64,000 nucleotides of DNA from Latilactobacillus graminis DSM 20719 (lineage in GTDB: Bacteria > Bacillota > Bacilli > Lactobacillales > Lactobacillaceae). Below, one piece after another: positions 28,680 to 37,791 of this stretch. The stretch covers positions 62,001 through 126,000 of the forward strand of contig NZ_AYZB01000001.1 of assembly GCF_001436415.1 (NCBI RefSeq), read 5' to 3'. The position numbers were made by a program, and so were the translations under genes. How positions within the stretch are numbered: the stretch's first letter is position 1; every line of letters starts with the position of its first letter. The notes under the pieces were generated by a model, which was given only the letters and a program-made list of their open reading frames with translations, had not been told where the DNA came from and did no database searches.

Positions 28680-29426
28680 TTATCTAGCTACCCAGGTAAT
28701 CTCTGCTTCAGCAGCACTTAAGTCATTAACCGCTACTTTATGACGCGTTGTCACTAGATCACCCACAACAAGTTGTTCAACCATACTTTGGGTCATTTGC
28801 CCGTACTGAATTTCATGTCCGTAACGAATATTAACGCTCGCTACCCGATGACTCATCAAAAAATCATAATTTAAAGCGTCGAGCATCCATTCAAAATAGT
28901 GAACATTATTTACATGCTGATTGCCATCGATATCAAAATAGCGTACACGGTATTCTTTGGTCGTCGCTTGTTCGGGATTAATCTTTTTAATCCGGGGAAA
29001 TCGCTTGCTACTTTTAATCTCTGTCGATTCAAATGGCACCATAATTTCTGGTACGACTGGTACCATCCGCCGCGTTACATAGGACATCATCACGAAGATA
29101 CTCTGAACAAAAACACATTCATTACCAGCCGCGTCATACAACCAAAAGTTTCGATAACAAAAATACTTGTTGTAACTTTCAGCTTCGGTTACTATTTTCA
29201 CTTTTTCGTCGACCTTCGGCATCCGAGTAATCTTTATCTGATACTGGGTTACCACCCAGCCAAGTTCTAAAGCTTGCATGGTTGCTTCACCAACATTAAG
29301 TGCCTCCAATTGATGTTCGGATGCTAATATTAAAATATTCACCAATGATGCCAGTGTTAACTCACCTTTAATATCCGTTTCGAAATACGGAATTTGATAA
29401 TCTTCTGAAAATTGCTTGCCTGACAT
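28680..29426 (-). CDS. Acyl-ACP thioesterase
   Basis: A 248-residue double hot-dog thioesterase of the bacterial FatA-like family, which releases fatty acids from acyl carrier protein. The second half contains 'YRVRYFDIDGNQHVNNVHYFEWML' (hallmark DIDGNQHVNN), the catalytic Asn-His region. GAGGG precedes the ATG. It follows rsmI by 10 bp and is the last gene of the long minus-strand cluster; the IS remnant begins beyond it. Confidence 0.92.
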   Translation of the reverse strand: MSGKQFSEDYQIPYFETDIKGELTLASLVNILILASEHQLEALNVGEATMQALELGWVVTQYQIKITRMPKVDEKVKIVTEAESYNKYFCYRNFWLYDAAGNECVFVQSIFVMMSYVTRRMVPVVPEIMVPFESTEIKSSKRFPRIKKINPEQATTKEYRVRYFDIDGNQHVNNVHYFEWMLDALNYDFLMSHRVASVNIRYGHEIQYGQMTQSMVEQLVVGDLVTTRHKVAVNDLSAAEAEITWVAR

Positions 29427-29436
29427 TAAGAACCCT

Positions 29437-30315
29437 CTATTCTGTTAATTCGTGATAGGCGTTATATACCACTTGTTTTTTTAAACCATTTGCTTTAGCA
29501 ACCGTCTTAATCGCCACGTTAGGGTTAGCCCCTTGTTGAATCTGGGCCTCGACTTGTTCTGGTAAGGGCAATGCTGCGACGGTCTTTTCACTAATTTTCA
29601 TAATCGGTGTTGGATTACCCGCGACAATTATGACAAATTCACCACGGAGCTCCGTAGCACTCGTCCAAGCTAATACTTCTTTTAAACTCCCACGAATAAA
29701 TTCTTCAAACTTCTTCGTCAGTTCACGCCCCAACGTTACTTGTCGCTCAGGCCCAAAAGCAGTCATCAGTACTTGGAGTGTCTTTTTCAATCGGTGGGGC
29801 GCTTCATAGAAGATAATAGTCTCTGGTTTTTGAGCAAGTAGCGTAACAGATTCGTTCAGTTCCTTCCCTTTCCGTGGTAAAAAGCCATAGAAGGTGAATG
29901 GCTGCGGCGTAATTCCCGAAGCAATTAATGCCGTTATCCCAGCGTTAGCGCCAGGTAATGGGACAACCGCAATATCAGCTATGATACATGCTTTGACTAA
30001 TTCGTGGCCTGGATCACTGATTGATGGCATTCCTGCATCACTAACCTGCGCAATATCGTCACCTGCTTCTAATTTCTCAATCAACGTTTCAATCCGTTGC
30101 TGTGTATTATGTTCATGAAAACTAATTTGTTTAGTTTCAATTTCAAAATGGTTCAGCAATTTTTGCGTATTACGCGTATCTTCAGCAGCAATGAGTGCCA
30201 CAGACTTTAACGTATCAATCGCCCGGTAAGTCATATCTCCTAAATTACCGATCGGCGTTGGAACTAAAAACAAAGTCCCTTTGCCCGTCGTTTTAAAACT
30301 TGATTGTGTTTGCAT
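29437..30315 (-). CDS. rsmI: 16S rRNA (cytidine 2'-O) methyltransferase RsmI
   Basis: A 292-residue tetrapyrrole-methylase-fold enzyme that 2'-O-methylates C1402 of 16S rRNA. The N-terminal LVPTPIGNLGDMTYRA, 'AAEDTRNT' and 'VSDAGMPSISDPG' motifs are diagnostic. It follows yabA, as in Bacillus. GAAAGGA lies 7 nt upstream of the ATG. Confidence 0.96.
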   Translation of the reverse strand: MQTQSSFKTTGKGTLFLVPTPIGNLGDMTYRAIDTLKSVALIAAEDTRNTQKLLNHFEIETKQISFHEHNTQQRIETLIEKLEAGDDIAQVSDAGMPSISDPGHELVKACIIADIAVVPLPGANAGITALIASGITPQPFTFYGFLPRKGKELNESVTLLAQKPETIIFYEAPHRLKKTLQVLMTAFGPERQVTLGRELTKKFEEFIRGSLKEVLAWTSATELRGEFVIIVAGNPTPIMKISEKTVAALPLPEQVEAQIQQGANPNVAIKTVAKANGLKKQVVYNAYHELTE

Positions 30316-30389
30316 ATTCTATCCTTTCAAGATACCTCGACAACGACATAAAGACAGACCAAAAGTTAATATCCCTTTCGCCCTGTCTT

Positions 30390-30731
30390 TTAATCATTTG
30401 TTCGTTCGCCATAAATAACATCATTACAAAATGCACACGGCTCATTATTTTCACGTCTTGACCCATAGAAGTAAGGACAAATATGGAAGCCTTCCTCATA
30501 CAGATTCTGTAAATTTTGTTTTGATTTAGAAAGCGCTTGAGCCCCCGCTTTAGGCGTTGTTGGTTGTCCTAATTCTTGTAAGTGTTCCCGCAAGTGTTTA
30601 TTTTCAATCTTCAATTCAGCGTTTTTTTCAAGGACTGCGGCAAGGACTGCTTTCATTTCACTAAGCCCCTCAAACGTTAATTTAGCTTGCTGTTCAATAT
30701 TTGATAACTGCTCATATAAGTCTTTACTCAA
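30390..30731 (-). CDS. yabA: Replication initiation control protein YabA
   Basis: A 113-residue protein with an N-terminal coiled coil (about residues 5-55) for tetramerisation and a C-terminal zinc module (HICPYF ... CAFC). YabA binds DnaA and the DnaN clamp and restrains initiation at oriC. The start is TTG 30731, with GGAGG 9 nt upstream. Conserved order holB-yabA-rsmI supports the call. Confidence 0.94.
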   Translation of the reverse strand: MSKDLYEQLSNIEQQAKLTFEGLSEMKAVLAAVLEKNAELKIENKHLREHLQELGQPTTPKAGAQALSKSKQNLQNLYEEGFHICPYFYGSRRENNEPCAFCNDVIYGERTND

Positions 30732-30767
30732 CGTTGATATCCTCCCGATCCACTGGTTGTACGTTTT

Positions 30768-31754
30768 CTATGCAATTAACTTTAACGTTAAACTCTCCAA
30801 GACGTTTTGACAACTAATATTTTGCTCAAGAATCTGTTGAGCTTGTATCGCGTATTCTGCTTGCATCAATAATTGAGTGGTCGTTAACGTGGTACTGGCT
30901 TGAATTAGTTGGTTTTCATATGCCCCAAAACATAATCCAGTCTCTAACTGATAGCGACAACTTAATAAGTCTTGATACCATAAACCTACCAAGGTGAGGA
31001 ATATCTTTTGTTGTTGTCGACTGCCTAATAACGGTAGTATTTGCGTTTGAATCTGCACAAACGCCTCTAAATCATGTTGTTCTACTTTTTGGGCCCATGC
31101 CGCTAGCTTCGTACTAACTTGCATTAACCAATCATCGGCCAACAATGCTTGAGCCACAGTTAAGTCACTCGTTAAATGAGCCAACAATTGTGCTTGTTGT
31201 GGTAAAATTCCTGCCGTTTCAAATTGTTGTTGAACTATCTGCGGTACTAATGGGACTAAATCGATTACTTGTAATCGCGACAAAATCGTCGGTAGTATTT
31301 GGTTTTTATTACTGGTACATAAAATCGCATAAACATTTTGTGCTGGTTCTTCTAAAAATTTCAATAAACTATTAGCAGCACTAGCCGTTAATCTGTCAGC
31401 ATCCTCGATAATAAATAAACGTTGACTCGATTCCATTCCACTTTTAGCCACTTCTTGTTTTAGATAACGAATATCTGCAATCTTAATACTCTTGCCTTCC
31501 GGCTTAATTTCAATCACATCCGGATGATTATGGGTCAATATCCGCTGACATTCTGGGCAAGTCTGACAAGGTTGACCATCAGTGGTCACCTGTTGGCAAA
31601 AAAGGCGTAATGCAATCCAATGTGCCAGTTGGCGCTTACCCAGTCCTTGCGCCCCAGCAAGTAGGTACCCATGTGCCATCTGTCCACGAGCAATAATCTG
31701 AGCAAACTGCATGATTAATTTTGGTTGAAGTTGCTCAATTGTTAAATTAGTCAT
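30768..31754 (-). CDS. holB: DNA polymerase III delta' subunit
   Basis: A 328-residue clamp-loader subunit. It has the P-loop-like LAGAQGLGKRQLAHW, a zinc module (CQQ...CQTCPEC) and the SRC-equivalent 'LSRLQV'. Together with DnaX and HolA it loads the sliding clamp. The start is ATG 31754, or GTG 31757 one base after the darA stop; there is no independent ribosome site, so coupling to darA is likely. Confidence 0.95.
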   Translation of the reverse strand: MTNLTIEQLQPKLIMQFAQIIARGQMAHGYLLAGAQGLGKRQLAHWIALRLFCQQVTTDGQPCQTCPECQRILTHNHPDVIEIKPEGKSIKIADIRYLKQEVAKSGMESSQRLFIIEDADRLTASAANSLLKFLEEPAQNVYAILCTSNKNQILPTILSRLQVIDLVPLVPQIVQQQFETAGILPQQAQLLAHLTSDLTVAQALLADDWLMQVSTKLAAWAQKVEQHDLEAFVQIQTQILPLLGSRQQQKIFLTLVGLWYQDLLSCRYQLETGLCFGAYENQLIQASTTLTTTQLLMQAEYAIQAQQILEQNISCQNVLESLTLKLIA

Positions 31755-31757
31755 CAC

Positions 31758-32087
31758 TTAGAAACGATGGAACTGTTCAATCGGCATGACAAAAACAGTT
31801 GCCCCGCCAACTTGCACTTCAATCGGATAAGCCATCGAACTATCCATTGTAGCATCCATGTTAACCGGAGGAGTCATGAATTGTTCGCGTGCTTGACACG
31901 TTTCTTCAATAATCTTAAGTGCTTCAGGCACCCGCTCATCTTCGATCCCCACGATAAAGGTTGTATTACCCGATTTCAAGAAGCCTCCAGTCGATGACAA
32001 CTTGGTTGCGCGGATGTTGGCATCGATCAATTCGCTACTTAAAACGTTGCTATCTTTATCTTGAACAATTGCTAAAAGTAATTTCAT
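31758..32087 (-). CDS. darA: Cyclic di-AMP receptor DarA (PII-like)
   Basis: A 109-residue PII-like protein (YaaQ/PstA/DarA family) that binds cyclic di-AMP in trimers. 'KLLLAIVQDKD', 'NIRATKLSSTGGFLKSGNTTF' (hallmark TKLSSTGGFL) and 'VGGATVFV' are characteristic. Its downstream target is unknown in most species. It sits between tmk and holB as in Bacillus, with GAGGAG before the ATG. Confidence 0.95.
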   Translation of the reverse strand: MKLLLAIVQDKDSNVLSSELIDANIRATKLSSTGGFLKSGNTTFIVGIEDERVPEALKIIEETCQAREQFMTPPVNMDATMDSSMAYPIEVQVGGATVFVMPIEQFHRF

Positions 32088-32103
32088 CTCAATCTCCTCT
32101 TTT

Positions 32104-32748
32104 CTATACTATGAATAAATCTGGATAGCGTTGTTCAATCACTTGCCGACACTGATCAACAACAGTCGTTAAATCTTGAGTCGCATCAATCGTTTGAATT
32201 CGCTTGGGATTATCCTGTGCAAGTTGTAAATAAGCTTGACGCACTTTTTTATGAAAAATAAGTTTTTCTTGATCAAGGCGATCGTATTGATTCTGTCGAT
32301 TTCGTTTAATCCGCTGCAAACCGACTTCAGATGGCACATCGAGGTACAACGTTAAATCAGGGGTTAACCCGTTAGTGGCAAACAAATTCATCTGTGCAAC
32401 CGCGTCTTCCCCAATCCCACGGCCAGCACCTTGATAAGCGATTGAACTATCCACAAACCGATCACAAATCACAATTTTGTTGTCAGCCAAAGCCGGTGCA
32501 ATCTTTTCAACAATGTGTTGTCGCCGAGCTGCAGCGTATAGCAGTGCTTCGGTGCGATTATCCATCGCTATATTTTCAACATCTAAAATGACATTGCGAA
32601 TTTTTTCGGCAATCGGATTACCGCCTGGTTCACGCGTAACAATGATGTCTTGGTTGCACTTGGCTTTCAGCAGCGGTATAACCGCCATCAACGCACTTGT
32701 TTTCCCAGCGCCATCCGGTCCTTCAAACGTAATCAACTTTCCTACCAC
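32104..32748 (-). CDS. tmk: Thymidylate kinase
   Basis: A 214-residue P-loop kinase that phosphorylates dTMP. Walker A is in FEGPDGAGKTS, followed by TREPGG and the lid region. I choose GTG 32748, with AAGG 7 nt upstream; the longer frame from ATG 32769 has no ribosome site. It heads the tmk-darA-holB-yabA-rsmI cluster. Confidence 0.94.
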   Translation of the reverse strand: MVGKLITFEGPDGAGKTSALMAVIPLLKAKCNQDIIVTREPGGNPIAEKIRNVILDVENIAMDNRTEALLYAAARRQHIVEKIAPALADNKIVICDRFVDSSIAYQGAGRGIGEDAVAQMNLFATNGLTPDLTLYLDVPSEVGLQRIKRNRQNQYDRLDQEKLIFHKKVRQAYLQLAQDNPKRIQTIDATQDLTTVVDQCRQVIEQRYPDLFIV

Positions 32749-32926
32749 AAAACAACCTTCTTCATCCATTAAGAGTTACTATCATTTTACTTGATTGAAC
32801 AAACAACGTAAAGAGAAGAGTGTAATTGAGGCTATATCAACCATGATTAATCGATTCTAAAAAAGGCGCGCGTCAAAATCACTTTCGGCGGCACCTTAGC
32901 GCGGCACCACGCTACTTGCGTAATAC

Positions 32927-33181
32927 CTATCGAAATACATTTCGCATGGCAGCTTCTTTAGAAACTGCTTCGCCGGCAACTTTGCGTTGACGTGCTTGCC
33001 GAAATAAAAATTCAAATTTAGCTTGTTGAATCTTACTTTCCATCTCTAATTGAGCATCGAGACCACGAACGTTTTCTTGCGTCTTTTGGGCCATTTGCCA
33101 CTTATCCTTTACTTGATAAATCAAATCCAATAAGGCTTGATCGCCTAACTGTTTTAATGTTGGCTTTCGTTTTCCAAACAT
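32927..33181 (-). CDS. yaaL: YaaL family protein (DUF2508)
   Basis: An 84-residue charged helical protein matching YaaL/DUF2508, found downstream of recR in many Firmicutes; the function is unknown. The start is probably ATG 33181 (MFGKRKPTL). A longer frame overlaps recR. The ribosome site (GGTGGG) is weak, which suggests coupling to recR translation. Confidence 0.8.
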   Translation of the reverse strand: MFGKRKPTLKQLGDQALLDLIYQVKDKWQMAQKTQENVRGLDAQLEMESKIQQAKFEFLFRQARQRKVAGEAVSKEAAMRNVFR

Positions 33182-33197
33182 CGCAAACCCACCATTC

Positions 33198-33794
33198 TTA
33201 AATTTCTTGACGCCCTTCAACTGCTTTTAACAGCGTCATTTCATCAGCATATTCAATATCACTTCCGACTGACAAGCCATGTGCCAAACGGGTTACTTTA
33301 ATCCCGGCTGGTTTAATCAATCGTGAAATATACATCGCCGTTGCTTCGCCTTCTGGAGTCGCATTGGTAGCGATAATCACTTCTTTAGCTGGTGTCTTTT
33401 GTAGCCGTTTAATCAAGTTGGCGATATTGATATCATCAGGACCTTTACCTTCGATTGGTGATAACACGCCATGTAAGACATGGTAGAGCCCATGATAGTC
33501 GTTCATTCGTTCTAACGACATCACATCTTTAGGTTGTTCAACTACTAAAATCATATCTTGACTTCGAGTAGTATCACGACAAATCTCGCACGGATCTTCT
33601 TCCGTAATATTGCCACAGACACTGCAGTAATGCAGATCACGATGCGCTGAAATTAAATTCTTAGCAAAACTAGTCACGTCATCTTCATTCATATCAATCG
33701 TGTAAAAAGCTAATCGTGTGGCGGTCTTGTTCCCAATCCCGGGTAACTTCATGTAGCTTTCGATTAACTTTGCAATTGGTTCTGGATATTGCAT
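33198..33794 (-). CDS. recR: Recombination protein RecR
   Basis: A 198-residue protein of the RecFOR pathway, which loads RecA at gaps. The helix-hairpin-helix [14 protein letters not shown] is at the N-terminus, followed by the zinc module CSVC...CEIC and the Toprim domain. AAGGAAG lies 7 nt before ATG 33794. The dnaX-ybaB-recR order is the conserved one. Confidence 0.97.
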   Translation of the reverse strand: MQYPEPIAKLIESYMKLPGIGNKTATRLAFYTIDMNEDDVTSFAKNLISAHRDLHYCSVCGNITEEDPCEICRDTTRSQDMILVVEQPKDVMSLERMNDYHGLYHVLHGVLSPIEGKGPDDINIANLIKRLQKTPAKEVIIATNATPEGEATAMYISRLIKPAGIKVTRLAHGLSVGSDIEYADEMTLLKAVEGRQEI

Positions 33795-33818
33795 CAATGC
33801 ACTTCCTTAATGTCTCAC

Positions 33819-34127
33819 TTAAAATGGGAGGCCTTTAGTAAATTTACCCATCTGGGCTTGTGTTTGTTGATCAATTTCGCTCATGGCTTCGTTAGTCGCC
33901 ATGATAATTAAATCTTGCAACATATCTACATCATCGGGATCGATTGCTTCCGGCTTGATGGCAATGTCTTTCATTTTCTTGTCACCGGTCATGGTAACCA
34001 CAACTAAGTCATTAGCTGCTTTTCCTACAAATTCTGTGTTATTAAGTATTTCTTGAGTCTGTCCCATTTCCGTTTGCATCTTTTGCATTTGCTTCATCAT
34101 ACCTTGCATATTACCCATTCCACGCAT
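33819..34127 (-). CDS. YbaB/EbfC nucleoid-associated protein
   Basis: A 102-residue protein with the methionine/glutamine-rich N-terminus [18 protein letters not shown] and the family core '[14 protein letters not shown]'. It binds DNA as a dimer. The ATG at 34127 fits the AAAGGA site better than ATG 34133. It lies between dnaX and recR, the usual place. Confidence 0.94.
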   Translation of the reverse strand: MRGMGNMQGMMKQMQKMQTEMGQTQEILNNTEFVGKAANDLVVVTMTGDKKMKDIAIKPEAIDPDDVDMLQDLIIMATNEAMSEIDQQTQAQMGKFTKGLPF

Positions 34128-34155
34128 CTTCATTACTTCCTTTCAAATTTAAAGA

Positions 34156-35871
34156 TTAATCTTTTTCTACCACCACCGCGTCACCAAACAACGCTTGTGC
34201 TTGTTCAATAACGGCCGGTTTTTGTTCTGGTTTAGGGGTTCCCGTTGCTTGGTCAGTTGTTTCATGTTGAACTGGCACTGCGTGATTCTGTAAATATTCT
34301 TGACGAATCTCTGGCCAAGCATCATGTGGGACTAAGACGACCTTGAATGGGTTGCCCGTTAAACGATTCAACCCATCTTCTAAAATACGTAATAAATCTT
34401 GATCATTGTTCGCCCGTTCAAATAAAATCGCGTAGTTAAACGCCACAACAACCCCGCTTTCACTAGCCGCAACCGGTTCGGAAACCTTCATTATGGCCCG
34501 TTTAGTAACATCTAGCATATTCAATAAATCCGGCCAAACTTCCTTGAGCTTCTCCAAATTCGCCCGAGTCGCCTCCGCCAGCACCGGATAAATCGCTTTC
34601 CGGTTGACCTTTTTACTAATCTGTTTGGCTGCTTTCGCCTTTGGTTTGGCTGCTGGTACCTTAACAGGCCCGTCCACTTCTATTTTTTGCAATGCTGCTT
34701 GCAATTGGGCCACTTGCTGACTCAATGCCGCAACTTGTTCGTTATCAGCAGTTGGGGTCGCAACCGTAGCGGAGGCCACTTGTGCTATCTGCGATTGTGT
34801 TAGGCGCACTGTTGCGACTTCCAAATAAATTTCTGGATGATTGGTGAAACGCAATTGTTGTTGTGTTTCGTTCAAAATATCAATCACCCCGTATAACCGC
34901 TCAGCAGGCATCGCTGCACTGAGCGCTTTGAAGTGTTCATCCAATAAATCCATTTCGCTTGCCGCTACTAATTCGGGTGCTTGTTGATATAACAGTAAGT
35001 CGCGCACATATTCAATTAAATCTTCCACAAACCGTTGGACATCTTTACCTTCAGCCAAAATCTGTTGTAACAATTGCAACGCTTGTTTAGGCGCATTATC
35101 CTGAATCGTTTGGACGTAATCAGCCAGCAACGCTTCGGTTAAACTCCCCGTCACATCCAACGCGTTGTCTAGCGTGACGTGATTGTCGCTAAAAGATAAT
35201 ACCTGATCGAGGATACTCAAAGCATCCCGCATCCCACCTTCAGCAGCTTTGGCAATCACCTTCAGTGCTGCTGGATCATAAGTCATTTCCTTTTGATCCA
35301 AAATATAGGCCATGCGCTTAAATAAATCAGCGGCGGTAATCCGCTTAAAGTTAAACCGCTGCGTCCGTGAAATGATTGTGGCTGGTACCTTGTGGACTTC
35401 TGTTGTCGCAAGGATGAACACCACATTGGTTGGTGGTTCTTCTAACGTCTTTAGCAATGCATTGAACGCACCAGTGGATAGCATGTGGACTTCATCGATG
35501 ATATAAATTTTGTAATCAGCTTGGGTCGGCGCATATTTCGCCTTGTCCCGAATATCACGAATCTCTTCGACCCCATTATTAGACGCTGCATCAATTTCAA
35601 TGACATCATTGAGGGCCCCAGCCGTTATCGCTCGACATGTCTCACACTCATTACATGGCTCACCATCTTGTTGATAATGGCAATTAATCGCCTTAGCAAA
35701 AATCTTGGCCGCTGAGGTTTTTCCCGTCCCACGTGGGCCTGTAAATAAATAAGCATGACTTGTTTGGTGTGTCATAATGGCATTTTTCAATGTTTGCGTC
35801 ATTGTTTCTTGCCCAATGATGTCATCGAAACGTTGCGGGCGCCAAACCCGGTATAAAGCTTGATAGCTCAT
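34156..35871 (-). CDS. dnaX: DNA polymerase III subunits gamma and tau
   Basis: A 571-residue clamp-loader ATPase. Walker A (TGPRGTGKTSAAK) is at about residues 43-55, the zinc module CHYQQDGEPCNECETC follows, then DEVHML and the SRTQRF sensor. The C-terminal third (tau) is Gln/Ala/Lys-rich. I saw no obvious programmed-frameshift slippery site but did not examine it fully. Confidence 0.96.
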   Translation of the reverse strand: MSYQALYRVWRPQRFDDIIGQETMTQTLKNAIMTHQTSHAYLFTGPRGTGKTSAAKIFAKAINCHYQQDGEPCNECETCRAITAGALNDVIEIDAASNNGVEEIRDIRDKAKYAPTQADYKIYIIDEVHMLSTGAFNALLKTLEEPPTNVVFILATTEVHKVPATIISRTQRFNFKRITAADLFKRMAYILDQKEMTYDPAALKVIAKAAEGGMRDALSILDQVLSFSDNHVTLDNALDVTGSLTEALLADYVQTIQDNAPKQALQLLQQILAEGKDVQRFVEDLIEYVRDLLLYQQAPELVAASEMDLLDEHFKALSAAMPAERLYGVIDILNETQQQLRFTNHPEIYLEVATVRLTQSQIAQVASATVATPTADNEQVAALSQQVAQLQAALQKIEVDGPVKVPAAKPKAKAAKQISKKVNRKAIYPVLAEATRANLEKLKEVWPDLLNMLDVTKRAIMKVSEPVAASESGVVVAFNYAILFERANNDQDLLRILEDGLNRLTGNPFKVVLVPHDAWPEIRQEYLQNHAVPVQHETTDQATGTPKPEQKPAVIEQAQALFGDAVVVEKD

Positions 35872-35968
35872 TTAATGCCCTCCACCTTTACAATTTAAAG
35901 TCCGATCCATTTAAAACTACTTGCCTCATTTTAGCATATTTTACCGTCATTTTTAGGGCAGAAGCGTT

Positions 35969-36009
35969 AAAAAAGACCCAACCGACTAAATTAATTGTCC
36001 GTTGGGTCT
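35969..36009 (-). terminator. Terminator after the SRP RNA
   Basis: agacccaac (35974-35982) pairs with gttgggtct (36001-36009), and T6 follows on the minus strand. Confidence 0.85.
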
Positions 36010-36023
36010 GGTTAATTTTCACA

Positions 36024-36108
36024 AAACTTAAGACACATGATAAAACAAACTTAGTGCTGCTTTCTTCCGAACCTGACACGATTCGTAGGCTCATCATTGT
36101 CTCAAGGC
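36024..36108 (-). ncRNA. ffs: Signal recognition particle RNA (small type)
   Basis: The minus strand contains GTCAGGTTCGGAAGAAAGCAGC, here abridged to the diagnostic GGTTCGGAAGAAAGCAGC, the conserved SRP RNA domain IV with its GGAA loop. Flanking sequences CTTGAGACA and TGTGTCTTAAG pair to close the hairpin. The place between tadA and dnaX is that of the SRP RNA in Bacillus and relatives, and a terminator follows. Ends are approximate. Confidence 0.88.
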
Positions 36109-36142
36109 CTTTCGGCAATTCCTATTCTACCTGATTCAAGCA

Positions 36143-36640
36143 CTAATTACCAGCCATTTTCTTTTTTTTTCGTCGATTTATCCGAATTTTCTTAAAAAAA
36201 GTCTGTAACAAGCTAGCACACTCCGCTTCACGTACACCACCAACTACCGTTGCTTGGTGGTTAAACCGAGTGTCAGTCAATAAATTCATCAACGTCCCCG
36301 TTACACCTGCCTTTGGATCGCTGGCCCCAAAATATACATGCGGAATTCGACTATTAATAATTGCGCCCGCACACATGGGACATGGCTCTAATGTAACGTA
36401 AATCGTAGTATCTTCTAAACGCCAACTTTTTTCGTTCATGCAAGCCTCTTGAATTGCCAAGATTTCAGCATGTAAAGTTGCGTCTTGGGCATGTTCGCGA
36501 ATATTGTGCCCACGTCCAATAATTTGTCCATCTTTGACGATTACCGCACCAATCGGGACCTCACCGATGATTCGAGCTTGATTGGCTTCATCAATGGCTG
36601 CTTGCATCCACCGATCTATTTCCGGTTGTACTTCACTCAC
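36143..36640 (-). CDS. tadA: tRNA(Arg) A34 adenosine deaminase
   Basis: A 165-residue zinc deaminase converting A34 to inosine in tRNA-Arg(ACG). The zinc and catalytic motifs are HAEILAI and PCPMCAGAI. The tail is very basic (NRRKKKK). It precedes the SRP RNA and dnaX. Confidence 0.95.
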   Translation of the reverse strand: MSEVQPEIDRWMQAAIDEANQARIIGEVPIGAVIVKDGQIIGRGHNIREHAQDATLHAEILAIQEACMNEKSWRLEDTTIYVTLEPCPMCAGAIINSRIPHVYFGASDPKAGVTGTLMNLLTDTRFNHQATVVGGVREAECASLLQTFFKKIRINRRKKKKMAGN

Positions 36641-36703
36641 GCGTTAATCGCCCCTTTATTTTACTTATCAATCATTAAACCATAGTCGTGCTAGTTGAGC
36701 AAT

Positions 36704-36733
36704 CAAAAAAGGTATCGACTAATTGTCGATACC
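36704..36733 (-). terminator. Intrinsic terminator after the small membrane protein gene
   Basis: ggtatcga (36711-36718) pairs with tcgatacc (36726-36733); T6 follows on the minus strand. Confidence 0.8.
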
Positions 36734-36750
36734 AGAACGAACTGTTCTTA

Positions 36751-37095
36751 TTATAGTCGTTCTTTCACTTTAGTAGCATAAGCCATTAATGTTTGCCGTA
36801 AATCATCCATCATCTCTGGCAGATTGTCCGTGTGTGCACCAAGCTTATCTTTGAGGTGATTTAACTGATCAGCAGTACTTAATAAATTATTCACATCTGT
36901 ATCAGATAGTTGGTCGACCAATTCTAGCGCCTTTTGATTGCCATGTAATTTATCTTTCACAAAACTTTTAACTGCCAAACGTTTTCGATAACGTGAGACC
37001 TTGTCGATAATCGCCTTAGAACCAACAAAAGCCGTTGTTGCACCAATTGCGGTGGTCAAGCCAACACCGATTAAAATTTTATATCTGGTTTTCAT
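36751..37095 (-). CDS. Small membrane-anchored protein, unknown
   Basis: A 114-residue product. One hydrophobic segment at about residues 6-26 (ILIGVGLTTAIGATTAFVG) follows a basic N-terminus, and the rest is a charged helical domain. The layout resembles YtxH-like small envelope proteins, but I cannot assign the family. AAGGAGG lies 7 nt before ATG 37095, which decides the start against the longer frame. It stands alone between tadA and the methyltransferase. Confidence 0.75.
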   Translation of the reverse strand: MKTRYKILIGVGLTTAIGATTAFVGSKAIIDKVSRYRKRLAVKSFVKDKLHGNQKALELVDQLSDTDVNNLLSTADQLNHLKDKLGAHTDNLPEMMDDLRQTLMAYATKVKERL

Positions 37096-37161
37096 CGTAT
37101 CAACCTCCTTGTACTTTAAACGCATTTTAGCATAATCGCCATCATTTTACCGGTTTCAGCC

Positions 37162-37773
37162 TTAAATCGATTCTAATTTAATGCTCTGGAGAACATAATA
37201 TCCCTTATCCTTATGAATAATCTGCACATTGCCGAAAATCTGCATCATCGTTTTCTTAGCAGAGGGTGCACCTTGCTTTTTTTGAATAACAACGTTCAAC
37301 TCACCATCTGGCAATAAATAATCGTAAGCACCAGTTAAAATATTTTGCACCACGTCTTTCCCAGCTCTAATGGGTGGATTGGTAAAAATCGCTGCATACT
37401 GCTCAGTCACATTTTGATATTCGGCGGACTCAAATACGGCGACGTTAGTAATTTGATTTAAAGTGCTGTTTTCCCGTGCTAAATTAAGCGCCCGTTCATT
37501 GACATCAACCATATCGATCCGACGTTCTGGTGCAAGCTTAGCAATCGTCAGTCCGATTGGCCCGTAGCCACAGCCCATATCCAGAACAGCCCCCCCTGGC
37601 GCCTCAGATAAATCAACTGTTGCCAACAATGCGCGTGATCCATAATCAACCGTTCGCTTTGAAAAGACCCCATTGTCCGTGATGAACCTAAATTGGAATC
37701 CACGTAACTCAAACGTCCACTGCCGCTGATCGTGTTCAACATCTGGATTTTTGGAATAGTAATACTCTGTCAT
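37162..37773 (-). CDS. RsmC-like class I methyltransferase
   Basis: A 203-residue SAM-dependent enzyme of the RsmC/YbxB type. The SAM motif VLDMGCGYGPIGLT and the NPPIRAG motif (NPPF-like, for exocyclic N-methylation) are clear. In E. coli RsmC makes m2G1207 in 16S rRNA; this shorter Firmicute version is less defined. GAGG lies 6 nt before ATG 37773. mprF ends 18 bp upstream, so they may share a transcript. Confidence 0.9.
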   Translation of the reverse strand: MTEYYYSKNPDVEHDQRQWTFELRGFQFRFITDNGVFSKRTVDYGSRALLATVDLSEAPGGAVLDMGCGYGPIGLTIAKLAPERRIDMVDVNERALNLARENSTLNQITNVAVFESAEYQNVTEQYAAIFTNPPIRAGKDVVQNILTGAYDYLLPDGELNVVIQKKQGAPSAKKTMMQIFGNVQIIHKDKGYYVLQSIKLESI

Positions 37774-37791
37774 AATATACCTCATTTATGT

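Noticed and set aside
30346-30390. Hairpin between yabA and rsmI (aaagacag / ctgtcttt)
   Set aside because: The loop is long and the T-tract is poor; the genes belong to a conserved operon, so a terminator is unlikely.
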